64,000 nucleotides of DNA from Chelonoidis abingdonii (Eukaryota; Chordata; Testudines; Testudinidae), in contig NC_133777.1 in the NCBI RefSeq assembly GCF_003597395.2, positions 10,582,504 through 10,646,503 on the forward strand, read 5' to 3'. Position 1 is the stretch's first letter. Every line of letters begins with the position of its first letter. The notes beneath the pieces were generated by a model. It saw nothing but the letters and a program-made list of their open reading frames with translations, was not told the DNA's origin and made no database searches. Shown piece by piece: positions 11,808-24,044 of this stretch. Position numbers and translations under genes: made by a program.

Positions 11808-14800
11808 TCAGTCATGTCTGAGGAGTGTGTGTGTGAGACTAATTTCTACAAGGGGCATAAGAATAAGCTCTTGATAGCTGCTAGGTCCCCTGCTCCCCTT
11901 CTTGTTTTCCTGTTGGATCTTCTAATATTAAGTGGAAGTTGCAATCTCCAGTCCTGCAGCTTGGGTCAGTTTTCCAGTAAAGGGGATATGAAATGGGGAG
12001 GAGCATGGCACAGTATGCCTGGGCTTATGCAGGTTTTGGCTCCTTGGATATCCAAACATCATCTGATCTTGGGGTTGGGTTTTTAACTACTCTGGAAATA
12101 ATCGGGAATGCAGAATCTTGTCTTGGTTTTCCTCATCCTTCTGAAGCTCTCCTTATAGAAGACCCATATGAGGACTGGAGGCTCTCCTTAACTGAAGCAG
12201 TGGGGAGAGGTTTAGCTCTGAGTTTGACATGTGAGCAGAAATCATTTTGAATAAAAATTGGCTTCCCCTTAAGTCAGATTTCACTCTCTTGGTGTTTGAT
12301 GTCCTCTTATTAGACAAATCTTTTATTACTATTTCTGCACAAGATCTTGGGGGTGGTGACTTCTTGTCTTCAGTTTGCACATTCCAGAGTGCACAAGGTA
12401 CTGGTGCTCCACACAAGACCAGAAGACAAGTCACTTCAGTGTCGTGATAGATGGGGACTTTCACTGTTCAGGGCAACTGCAGCTGTAGTTCCCCTTCAGT
12501 GTCCCAACAAAGACACCTGCTCTGAGGCTTCCAGCTTCCTGGCTGTTGCCTTTCTGGAAGTAATCTGTGCGTCTCTCCCTTCTGATTAGAGTGTTTCCAG
12601 GCTGCACAGTTCCCTGCCTTCACTATCATTCACAGCACACACAAGTTGCCCAAGGACACATCCTATTTTCTCTTCAGAGATGGTCAACAGGTGTAATTCC
12701 TACCATTACAAGATACCCCACATGCTTCTTGTGCAAGACTACTTTATTTGTAAGGTAAAAAGCATTACAGAGAAAATCTTTAACAATAAAAGAAGTGACA
12801 TGCCTGCTAATAAGCTTACCAGAGTTCACCCTCATGTGGATTCTAGCAGGAGCAGTCCTGCAACCAGCTCATTTAAGGGGATTCCTTACAGTTACCAGTT
12901 CAGCTCAGAACAGGCACTCAGTCTTATGGGATCTCAGTATGCCCAGCTGTTTTCAGCCCTAGCCAAAGAATTGGGACCCTCCCTGGACCAGAAGTTCTGT
13001 CCAGTTGCTGAATCAGGAAGAAGGCCATGAGTCTGTTTCTCCTTTTTCACAGGTGGTGTGTGTCATGGTCTGTCTGCTAGAACCTACAGGCTTCAGAGTC
13101 TGGTGACCTAACTGCCCTCCCCCACAAGAAAACCTGTGCTAATGTGTGCTTAACATTGCAAGGATACTTTTGCTGCCAAAAACTTATAGGTTGTTAACTT
13201 TCAGTATTTAAAACACGAACTCTAAGAAGCCCAGTTAAGGTTCTTGCACCAATTTCTACTCTTATTTAAGCATTGGGATACAGTGATATGAAACCAGTTG
13301 GCTACCACATGCATTACAATAAGGTCTCTTTTTGTGATTATGGGGTGGGATGTTTGAGTGGTGCTGACACTGATGCAAATGGCACGTTATTTGTATTAAT
13401 CAGCTATAACAAGTCAGAGCTGCTAGCTTGATTTCCTTTTAAAGAAACATAATTTTCATGTTTTCAAAACAATGAAGAGGCTTTAAGGGTTCTTTAAGAC
13501 AAGTACCTCATCAATAAACTGAACAATGAATACAGTTGTGAATGTCAATACTTAATATTGCAATGATTATTTATAGGTTTACAGAAATCAACATCTCATT
13601 CAAATCAGACAACTGTCAATTCCAGTTGAATAATCTGAGTATCAGTTATTGATCTGATCCCAAATACAAGTGTTATGCAGATTGCCCAAGCTGGTGCAGT
13701 AGGGGATATTCCTCAGATTTCTGTTGGAGAAGGTCCTTTGAGGCATGGAGACTAAGGATGAGGAATAATACTTTTTCCTGGATTACCAAATCATGCCTAG
13801 GTGTGCACATCTAATTCAGCTTCACCACACTTCTAGAAGATAAGTTTTTCATTCAGGTAGTATGAGAGTCCATTTTTATGAGATAGACTAATATTGATAT
13901 TTGTCCCTGCTGTGTGCAGGGAATATTCCTTTTGGCGTCCAAAATGCTTCTGTTCGTGCATGCTGCATAGACCTTTAACAAGCAAGCCTTCCATTCAAAG
14001 TTGGAGTTAAAACCTCATTATAAAATTCAACTTAAGTTGAAACAATTCAACTTCTCTTGACTAATTGAGTGCTTCCTCATGGGAAAGGTTCACCTGAACA
14101 CTTATTGGCCTACGTGTACAGTGTTGCTTGTTCAGACAGAGTGTGTGTGGCACCAAAGGTAAAAGTGGTTATGCCAAAACTGTGAACAAATAGTTGCACT
14201 TGTAAATTCATGAATGATCCCAAACTGACTTGGGCTATAACTAATCTCTTATCTAAACAAATTAGCTAATTCCCTGTTGTCTGCCCCTTGAAGTTTTGTG
14301 ATTTTTAGTAATCTACAAACTAAAAGTACATCTAATAATGGGGCATGGGGTTATGACTTAAATATACCATCTGGTTGAAAGTATAAAGCAACACTTCCCC
14401 CTGTGTACACCACTGTTGCTTCAAGCTCTTCCTTCCCTCCCTCTAATGACCTTTTCCTCTTGTTTGGATGTGTGCACTTTTGGTCATCTCCTCACCTAGT
14501 TCCTTGGTGGGTTAGTATGTAGGCACTACCTGGTATACGTGGAATTCTAGTTCCGTCTCTTGTTTTACCAGCACACTCAATCTTCTAAAAGTGACTTGCT
14601 GATGTTGATATTAATGGGTATTTGCATCTGGACTGAGCTACTAGTAAAGTGCTGATATTTGAACCACATACTTTCACTAGCTGAGATCTGCAGAAGTAAT
14701 GCAGATTGGAACTGCTGGCCTGTCCTCTGCTTGCCTCCAACTAGCTTGCAGTTCATAAGGAACTAGGAAATTTTCTTTCCCCCCTCTTCCTCGTGCCCCC

Positions 14801-17800
14801 CCCCTTTTCAGAATCCTTCATCATTAAAGACAATCTGACATTCTTGTGGGTGGTTGAGAAGACTCCGGCAAGAGGATTTTTGGTGTATATTGCTTTTTGC
14901 AGGCAGGCTCAATTAGAGAGAGGGTGGGATATGACTGGCCTCCTGCTCTTGTGCTCCCTCCAGGAAATGCTGAGAAAGTTGAGAGTAATAGAATTCATGA
15001 AACTCAAGCTGTGCTTTAGGAGAAATCTGTTTTCAATTTCTGCCTGTTCTCTGGAAGCCTCAAGCTGAACTGAAACTATTGAAGTTGGATGGGGGAAGGG
15101 TATTGAATGAATGAAAGTAGCTAAGTCAGCATTTAGGATAGCCTGTTACACAGTATCTAGCTGCTTCTGTATTCAAAGCCTACTGGTATGTGTTTTGTAA
15201 CAGCTTCAGAAAGCATTTGTATTCAGCTGCCTAAAAAGTGTTGGCATTCCCTTGCCAGCTTTGATCTGTCAGTGGTATGAGTGACCGTGTCTAGGGCATG
15301 TCAGACCGGAGTGTGATGGAGAACATATCTGCTGTTGGCATCTGTGTTCGCCCCTCCCTCCCCGACCCTCCTCCTGTAGTGTCCTTTCAGCACCCTGATT
15401 TATTAAGGGTGAGAGCTACAATGATAACTTGAAGACCATTGGGGAAATCCTTTGGTTCTTTGCTCCTTCAAAGAGCATGCATATAAATATTTGTGTGTGG
15501 TGTTTCAAATTAAACAGCACAGCATGTATGCCAATACCTAGGAACACTGTTTAGTAAACCATTGAAGGTCTGATCCAGGGGATGTGCACGTAATAGGCTT
15601 TTAATCAGATTTGATTTAGCTTTCAGATCTGCTTTCAAAGTAAACTGTCACTGTGTACAGAAACTAAGGAAGAGACTGGGAGTTGTTGGTGACTGACCTC
15701 TGACAACATCTTGCCTGCTGACACTGAATAGTAGCAGAAAGAGGAAAGGGGGGAGTGCCTTCACACGTCTTTCATGGGATGTGCGATCAGCTAGTCCTTC
15801 AATATAAAAGCAAATAGGGCCTTCATAACATTTTTTTTCCTTCTTTGAGTAAAAATCATCTGCCAAGTTTGGTGCTGACTGTTATAACTTTAGTTACCCT
15901 CTGTAAGAAGGTTCCCAACAATGGGAGTAACAATTCAGCGTAGAAAAGGTGTCATCATTGACTTTAAAAGTGAGTGTTTACTCTGAGGTAGAAGAGGTGG
16001 CTGACTGGATTTTTTTTAACATCTCATCAAGTTACAGTACAGATGGTAGCTACTTGATTCCTTCCCCTATAGAGGAAGAAATGCAAAACAATGGGACAGT
16101 TCTAACTATCCTCTAAACTAGCACTGGCAGCCTGTCTATACTAATGCTCCCTTGATTAGAGTAGTGTGGACAATACCAAAGTGATATCCCTATTCACTCT
16201 TAAGTAGATATCTAATCACTGTTCTGTTTAGACAAATCTGATAAATAGGCCTATTCATGCCTCAAGTGTAGGAAATCTATCTTGAAGTCTGGGAATGGGT
16301 GGTGGGGAGACACAATAACTCATTATGGATGGAAATGTCTTCAACATTCTAACAACTGATTTTTGTGATTTCCCCTCCCCCCCCCCCAACTGGAAAATGA
16401 TGTGTGGTTCTATTCACTTGTCTACATGGGACTAAACCAAGTTTCTGTGCCCAGGCGGAGTGGAAAGCAAAGAGAACACAGGTAATGAGAACTTTTTTTG
16501 GTTTTGTTCCTGATTTAATGGAGTATCAACTTGAATAAGGGTGTCATTTGTTTATTTTTATCTATATCTCTCAAGGCTGCAGGACCTTGGCCAAAGATTT
16601 GTTCCCTTTAGTGTTTCAAATTGTATGGTTCCCTGTGACTAGTCCATTATTTATTAATTTAATAAGGCTGCCCGCTTCTGCAATCTCTTGGACTACTACT
16701 AATTCAGAAGTCTGTAATACACAGCTATGGAAGGTTACATTTTTTGTTTTTCAGTGTCTAAAACTGAAAATTCTCTGTAGAGTGCTCCTAGACTGATCTA
16801 GGTCTAAGGGATTTTTATTACCCAGGTGGCAAATCTAATAACTTGATCAAATGGACTCAATCCTACTAACTGTAGAATCGTGGTGTTCAGGCTGTTCACT
16901 AAAGAGTTAAAGTGATCACCTTTCATCCAGAGAAGATCACTGTGGATAGAATTCATGTTGGGCATGAGAGAGGTTGGAATATCAAACGTGATGGTTGATC
17001 ACTGCAGGCAGAGTATTTTAACAGGCTTGTCACTGAAATTCTTAACTGCTGGTTAAGCTTTTCTATCTTCTGCAGGTTAAAGGAAAAATAAATTCCAGAC
17101 ATAAGCTCTTAGGAGAAGCATATTAACCTTTTTCACAGCCTTGGGCTTATCCTCAATATTAATATTAAACTAAAATGTGTCCAGTCCCCTTGCTGTAGAG
17201 ACGGTCACTGAATGGACCTATGCTCCACCAGGATGGATTGATATGCTTCCAGTGTGTGCATTTTAGAATGCAGCTCTAGAGCTGTGGTGTGAGCCTGCAT
17301 AGAATGCTGGGAGCATTCTACTGGGGTGTAAATAACAAACTTGGACACTTCCCCTGGCTCTGCTGCTTTTTATTCATCCTGCTTAGCTTTAGCCTTTGCA
17401 TCGCCTGCCAGACTTCTCTCCTGGGCCTGTAGGGGCTTCAGCTGTTAGATGTGGGGAGAAGCAGAGTGGTGAACTTGGTACTGACTGGAATTGTATTTTT
17501 TTTCTCTTCCTTTCTCCCCCCGCCAGTATGAAATTCTTACCCAGAGAATTACTTGCCAAATCTATACATGAGGAAACATTTTGTCTCCCCACCTCTTTTA
17601 TCCTTGTTTGTTGGCCTGCACATTCTTGCATCCAGTGAAATACAGCTAGCTACCTGTAAAGAATTTCTATAGCGGACAATCTTTTAGTCCCCAAGGAAAC
17701 CTTGTTTGCAGTGCTGCTGCTTCTGAGCTACTGCTGTAATACCCATGTAATGGGCTCTTGTGAGCCATAGAATCTTCCTCTCCCTCCCCCTCTTGGTTGA

Positions 17801-18629
17801 CCCATTTTTGACACTTTCCCAGTGCAGCACAGAATTACAAAACCAATCCAAGCAGTACTAATCATTCAGAGGACAGCGCTGAATCTGTCTTCAACATTGA
17901 CTAGGCCCTAGTCCTGATCAGGGCAGGTGACAAGCCATCCTCCAAGTATAATCTAGGACTAGCACTTGAAACCGAATTTCTAAATTAACTTTTTTTTCCT
18001 GTGCTTACTATAGCTTTCTTGTTGACGATACCCCATTGGTGAAATAAATAACAAAACACTTGTAAAGATATTGGTTAACCAGGCTCAAATAAAACTGGAA
18101 TGTTAGTGACTTTCCCATGTTTTGCAAACTGTCATTTAAAAAATGCCTCTTCAGAAATGTACTGGCCGTATCTGTATCTCCTTTATTTGTAACTGTCCTC
18201 TGAAATTTCTCCTCTTCAGAGGCCTGTCCTTGTTGAACAGCATAACAATTCTTGACATGTTTGCCAATCTTCTGAATATCAAGCACTCTTCTAAAACATC
18301 AGTTTAAAAATTATAAATTGTGTGTGTGTACATCAACTATTCTTTCATCACTTCTCACTGTAATGTAACCATGGCCCCAAAGTAGGTGGCTAGCCTTGCA
18401 TGAGTTTCCAATGTTGGGGTGCACACATTTATCAGTTGGCTGGCTCTGATATTGGTCCCTTGTTGCTTGGAATTCACTGGATTATATATCATGGTTTTTT
18501 TGTGTGTGTAATGAACTTAGACTTCATAACATGCATTAAAGCACATGAAAATAAAGCAGATATTTAGCTTTATTTTATTTTTATTGTGTGTAGCAAGACT
18601 TTTTTTTTTTTTTAGAATTTCTAATTTGC
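11808..18629. other. Unique non-coding DNA, no gene seen
   Basis: Long AT-rich stretch with no recognisable element. The longest open run (12680-13030, 116 codons on +) has no domain, a sporadic amino-acid mix and contains AATAAA-like DNA motifs. I do not call it a gene. Homopolymer C tracts lie near 14796 and 16375. It looks like intron or intergenic DNA. Confidence 0.55.
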
Positions 18630-19240
18630 ATGCTTGTGGAAGATGAGTGGTGTCCTGGGGGTGCACCAGCTAAAGGGGAGGACACGTGAAGTCCCCACCC
18701 CATGTTGCCTTGGGGACAGAGGTATGTCCTCCTGCTGTGTTGGCTCCCCCAGCATGTTCAGCTGTTCTCCTAGCAGCCAGGCCCTGGAGCCACTCCTGGA
18801 TACTGCCCGGAGCAGCACAGCAGCTGCCTGGGAGAATACTTGGCTACCAAGGCAGTGGGTTGCCTCCCATCCAGGCTTGGCTTCCAGGATAGTGGCTGAG
18901 CAAGTAGGAGTCATCCCCCCCCACCCCGTCCCACATGCTCTGTGCACAGCAGTAGCTGGCTGTGAGAGAGTCTTGCTGGGGAGGGGGCAGTGGCAGCCTG
19001 CATCCTGCCCAGGCTTGACTTCTGGGGACAGGAGCTGACTCTAAGCATGTCAGTGGGAGGGCTCCCACTTACTCAACAGCTGTCCCCAGAAGCTGAGCCT
19101 GGGTGCGGGGCAGCCTGCTGCTGTCGCAGCCAGACACTCTCCCAGTCAGCTGCTGCGCCGCATTGGGTAGTGTCCCAGGCAGCGTGGCTGGAAGAGGCTC
19201 TGGCTGTGCTGCTTTTTTTGGCGCTGGGCCCACCCTGTCC
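18630..19240. repeat. GC-rich island built of imperfect inverted repeats
   Basis: Compared with its flanks this block is strongly GC-rich. Arms at 19009-19031 and 19080-19102 match as inverted repeats at 20 of 23 positions. The centre is an 8-bp perfect hairpin, AGTGGGAG/CTCCCACT (19052-19059 and 19062-19069). Outer segments (about 18940-18990 and 19110-19160) also pair in inverted orientation. A similar 'CCAGGCTTG' motif recurs at about 18870 and 19250. The 134- and 194-codon open frames here are by-products of GC content and have no recognised domain. It is probably a palindromic non-autonomous transposon whose outer ends I cannot define. Confidence 0.55.
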
Positions 19241-20202
19241 TCTCCCTTCCAGGCTTGCTGCTGGAGGGGCACGTGACTCTTTGTACCCTTCCCATGAGTT
19301 GCCTCAATCTCTTTGTCTCCTGAAGTGCTCAACAACTCCATGTCCCCTACACCTCTGTAGGAAGCTATATTTCCTGAAGTTGATGTCTCTACTAAAAGCC
19401 GGGTCCTTACTGAGACAAGAACTAGTTGCAACCATATTTAAAAATGGTGGTGGTTCTTGGGATTCTAGCAGTTTCCCTGGACAGGATGTATCTGGGAAAT
19501 ATCCTAGCAATCATACCATCAGACCACCTATGTTGCAGATTGTACGGGCTCAGTCTATAGCACAACATAACTAGTGGTGCTGAGATATATTTCCCTGATC
19601 AGCAAATGGAACTGAAGCTAACCACTGAATGTAGACATTTTTGCTATTCTGTGGACGGAGAACTTGTGGTGTGGATGTGTATTAAAAACCCTTCAAATAT
19701 CATCGTTAAGCAGTACTTGGGTAGGTAGGAAAGGGTTTTGGAGGCAGTTGAGGGGGAAAAAAAAAAAAAAAAAACCTACAAGGAATGGGATCTAAGATTA
19801 TTTTATGCAGCATCTTGGCTGTGGTCTACTTTTATTTCCAACAGACACCAAGATAGCCTCCTACTTCTGTCTCTCTTGCAAATAGGTTTCCAAGCAGAGT
19901 TATGTATGCCAGGCACGTAGTTCACTCTGCTAGTTCAAGCTGGGTTAGTCGTGCGTTTCAGAGTTCTTCATATCTGAAACTCTTTCTCTTGCTTCTGCTC
20001 TTTCTGAATCATAGCTCAGTAAAGCTACAAACAGGAGAATAAAGGAATGGAGTGGTTATATGGTTTTTGGACTTGTCATTTTCCACATCCTGATCTTTGG
20101 ACTAAGCAGATTTCAGCTTGCTGAACTTGAAACTAAAATGTTTCCAACAGCCCTGGAAAATGGCAGACAGTACCATTCAACCCTAAGATTCTCAGTAATT
20201 TT

Positions 20203-20268
20203 ACAATAGTATGAGCAGAAGCATGAAAACCTCATACAATAGTATGAGCAGAAGCATGAAGACCTCCA
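20203..20268. repeat. 33-bp tandem duplication
   Basis: The unit starting ACAATAGTATGAGCAGAAGC occurs at 20203-20235 and again, with about two changes, at 20236-20268. There is no coding context. It is a recent local slippage or duplication event. Confidence 0.9.
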
Positions 20269-21566
20269 CCCCACCCCCCATGCTTCAGGGAAAACTCTGG
20301 AGGCTGGGGGACTGGGTGGAGAGTCTTCTTCCTTAAGATGAAATTCTGCCCTTGGATACGGTTGTTCACCTCCACTTTACATTGGGTTAGCCTCAAATAT
20401 ATACATGAAAACAAAGTTTGTTTTCCCTGTTACATTCAGGAATGAATCTCGTGAAAGCATAATAACTTCCATGTTCTAAATAACTGCCATAAACAGGTTT
20501 ATGATGTCTAAGGATGACTGAGCAGATGAATTTAAGAAACAAAGATCCTATCTGCATGGAAATATCTTCTGTACTGTAGAAATAGGAAGGGTAAATACAG
20601 AGTGACACAGGTTCAGAATACAACCTTCTATTCAGAGACTACAGCTTTTTATGTCCTTGTATTCACCAGGATCTTGTTTGTTAGCTAATATAGGGTTTTT
20701 CTGGACTCACTCTAAAGAGGCATAAATTGAGCTTGAAGTGTTGTATTAAAACATGGTTTCTGTAGTTAAGTATAACTATCTCTGCATAATTGTGTGTGAG
20801 AAGACAGTTGTGACTACGTTCCCAAACTTGGTTCTGTGTTTTGGTGTTTTTTTTTTTTGGTTTTTTTTTTTTTTTGTTCCCTCTTCTTTGGGTTGGTTGG
20901 ATCTTGGCTTGCTTATCTGGAAGCTGATGTAAAATGTGAGAGAACAGAATCCAGTCCTATTTTGTAGTCCTTGTTACAAAAATGGCCTATTGGTTGCTCT
21001 TGCAACTGTAAATAGCTGAGTTGTCAAGTCTTTTTGCAGGCTCATCAAGACTAACGAGACTGCTTCACATATGTAACTATTGCTAACTGTCTTCTGTCAG
21101 GTTTTGCTTACCAGGGAGCTACTGGGATGACAATAATGAAATGTGCTGTGCGCCCTGGAGTCCTATGCAGCATGTTCTTGTGAGCAGGTACCTTTCCAAA
21201 CCTATTCTAGAAACAGTCAACACACACTGGCCGTGGTGTGGTATGGTCAACTCAAACCTCTGTTTCATTGCTTTTGGGGATCCTACTCCAAGGCTGTGCT
21301 TTAAATTCTCTTGCTAGAGAATTGCTTCCACCACCACCTCCTATGTTCAGATGGTGTAACCAGTTGGCTGTTAGACTCACTGAAATCTTCCCAAATGGGT
21401 TAACACTTGCTCATGGGGTGGGGTATTCCAGGCAAATACTGCTAGCCTGTTAGTGCTGTGCTGTCCTAAGACTTATCACAGGCCTGTTACTTATGTGTCA
21501 GTAGAGGGACTACTTTCTGCTCGCTTACCCCCTTTCTCCCTCCCCCCATCACAGCATATGTTACTA

Positions 21567-21837
21567 GGGCTATGTACACACAATAGGTTACTTTTGTGTA
21601 TATATTAAGTCAGTTGGGTGTGACTAAGCCATCCACCTCAGTGACTTAATTTACACCAATCTAAGTGCTGGTATGGATAGCACTATGTTGGTAGGAGTGG
21701 TTTTCCTGCTGACATAATTATTCTAGCCTTTGCAAGCAGCGGTAGCTAAGTCAATGGGAGAACTCTCTCTCCTGTTGGCTTAGAGGATCTACACCAGCAA
21801 TCATGCCTCTGCAAGCTCTGTAGTGTAGTCATAGCCT
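21567..21837. mobile_element. MITE, 271 bp, CTA flanks
   Basis: The left end GGGCTATGTACACAC matches the reverse complement of the right end, AGGCTATGACTACACTAC. Both sides are flanked by CTA (21564-21566 and 21838-21840), a 3-bp duplication. The interior resembles the turtle MITE family also present at 61152-61430: alternating 'GTCAATGGGAGAACTCTC' and 'CTTAATTTACACC' modules. There is no coding capacity. Confidence 0.75.
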
Positions 21838-22510
21838 CTAAAGCATCTTGATTAGGGAATGGATTGCAGTGAGACATTTTTAAAAGCTCTGTTGTGGCCT
21901 TTAGGTTTTTCTGCCCCTTCCCCCTCCCCCCCATCTTTGTATTCAGCTTTCTATTCCCGACCCCCAAAGAATACGATCCACATTTGAAGATACTTAATGT
22001 GTGATTTGAAGTGCCCGTCTAATGGTTTGGGAAGAAACTGTTTATGGGGAACTTCAATTTGGGAGATGTATGCTGGAGGTCTTGTGTAGTTAGTAGTAAA
22101 ATTTTATGTTAGAAACTAAATTGAATGATGTAGGGGTCCTGTGTGTGTGGGAAATATACTGTATGATTTTTATGTAATTAATACATAATCAACAAGGAGA
22201 CCAAATCAGGGTTGCCTGTGCAAACTTGTGCCAAAACAAAACTGGATGATAGCTTCCCTCTCCTGCCCCCATGTGGAAAACTAATCAAGTGCTTAAAAGT
22301 TTACGTTTTTTAAACTTTTTTTTCATGTGGCTAGGACCCCCATCTTCTTTTGGGAGGGGAGAGAAGGCCCAGGGGGGGCAGGAGTGGGAATATAATGATT
22401 GTCAAGTTGGGCTTCTGCTTACCCAACTACTTTCAACTTCTGCTCTCACCTTTTGCCCTGCCCCACCGATATTCTTGTGCCAACGTGGGAGAAAGAGCAA
22501 AGAGAGACTA

Positions 22511-22752
22511 GGGGTATGTCTACACTACCCGCCGGATTGGTGCACAGTGATCAATCCAGCAGGGATCAGTTTTATCATGTCTAGTCTAGAGGCAATAAAT
22601 CGACCCCAGAGCCCTCTGCTATTGACTCCTGTACTCTGCTTGCGCTTCTTGCAGCGCTAGAGTTGACTGGGGAGCGGCAGCAGTCGACTCACCATGGTGA
22701 AGACACCACAGTAAGTTGATCTAAGTACGTCGATTTCCGCGTTGCTTTGCCA
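22511..22752. mobile_element. MITE, right end missing
   Basis: The left end GGGGTATGTCTACACTACCC has the same GTCTACAC core as the other MITEs. The interior 'AATCGACCCCAGAGC' and 'GTAAGTTGATCTAAGTACG' is related to 11536-11807. Sequence similarity ends near 22750 and no matching right TIR follows, so the element is truncated or its end has been deleted. Confidence 0.6.
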
Positions 22753-23460
22753 AACTTATTCCTGGTGAAAGACTTCATTCTCTCAAACAAGATATGCCTA
22801 GCTGCACTCTTGCTCGAGACATCTGAAATAAATTTGTGTTTAACTGGTGACTTATAAATACTCTTTCACAGTTCTACTGTGAACATAATATTACTGCAAA
22901 AATACGACAGTGTGGCAAGTCAGGATGTGAATGCAGCATGACAGTGTTGATCCCCAACTGGTGCGTGGAGAGCTAGGTGGACACCACAAGATACAAGGAT
23001 TAAGGCTGTTCCCTCTAGCCAGAATTTGGCTTGTCCTCAAACTGTTAATCATCTGTACAGTTGGTGCTGAACATGAGGAAACTTGGAGTGCTGTAATCGT
23101 TTGGAGCAATCAGGAGTGACTGACTTTTCAAGGGCTTTATTGCAGGCATGTGAACTTGGCGCATTCTGCTTTCCACAGCCTAAGTAGAGTGGATTTGTTT
23201 TTCTCTTATTGCAGCTTTTTTATTCTGCACTAGTGAGTAATGCTTCTCCCCATCTTGAAGCACTGACACTTATCTTCAGTTTAAAAACTTAAACTAAACC
23301 CCAGAAGTTTTAGGGACAGTGTTTCAAGCTAGCTAATCTTATCAGATTGGAGCCTCACAGTTAAGAGTAAAGTGTGTGTGTTCTGTTTTTTTTGTTTTTT
23401 TGTGTTTTTTCCTGTTCTGATCGAGCATTTCTCAAATGCTCAAGGTGAACTGTGAACTAA

Positions 23461-23719
23461 GGATATGGCTACACTTGAAATTTCAAAGCGCTGAAGTGTG
23501 AGTGTGGTCAGAACGCCAGTGCTGGGAGAGAGCTCGCCCAGCGCTGCACGTAAACCACATTCTCTACGGGTGTAGCTTGCAGCGCTGGGAGCCACACTCC
23601 CAGTGCTGTGGCACTGATTGCACTGAGACTTTGCAGCGCTCGGGGGTGTGTGTGTGTGTTTTTTCACACCCCTGAGCGCAAAAGTTCCAGCGCTGTAAAG
23701 TGCCAGTGTAGCCGTGCCC
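23461..23719. mobile_element. PIF/Harbinger-like MITE with exact TAA duplication
   Basis: The left end GGATATGGCTACACTTGAAA pairs with the right end, which in reverse complement reads GGGCACGGCTACACTGGCAC. Both continue into AGCGCTG. TAA flanks the element on both sides (23458-23460 and 23720-23722). A TAA/TTA 3-bp target duplication is the hallmark of PIF/Harbinger transposition. Several AGCGCTG motifs in both orientations occur inside. The minus-strand frame over this region is fortuitous. Confidence 0.85.
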
Positions 23720-24044
23720 TAAGTCTGAGCAGTGTGGGGGAAATAGTTTTATAGAAGTGCAGGGAAAGCCTGTTTAAATCTGTGCTCAGTATGTAGCTTC
23801 AATTTCTCAATAAAATGAAAAGTGGAAATGGTAACTGTTCTAGAGCCCAAGTCTCCAATGTTGAAGGAAGAGGCTTGTGGGAGATGTTTCCTTGGTATCC
23901 AGGTATGGGGAGGGCAGTTCTTGGATACGATATCTTCCAGCTGTGTGTTTTTTAAATAACACTGGATGCGTGTATATCCAAAGAGCTATCTTGCATGTTG
24001 CTTTGTGTATCTCTTTGAAACAGTGGCCCAACACTGCAGCATTT

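Noticed and set aside
12680..13030. 116-codon open frame on + in unique DNA
   Set aside because: No domain or composition typical of a protein, and no clear splice or promoter context. The underlying DNA may be part of an old repeat, but I could not identify it.
18990..19574. 194-codon open frame on +
   Set aside because: It lies in the GC-rich inverted-repeat island, where stops are rare in several frames. Overlapping long frames exist on both strands and no homology is recognised.
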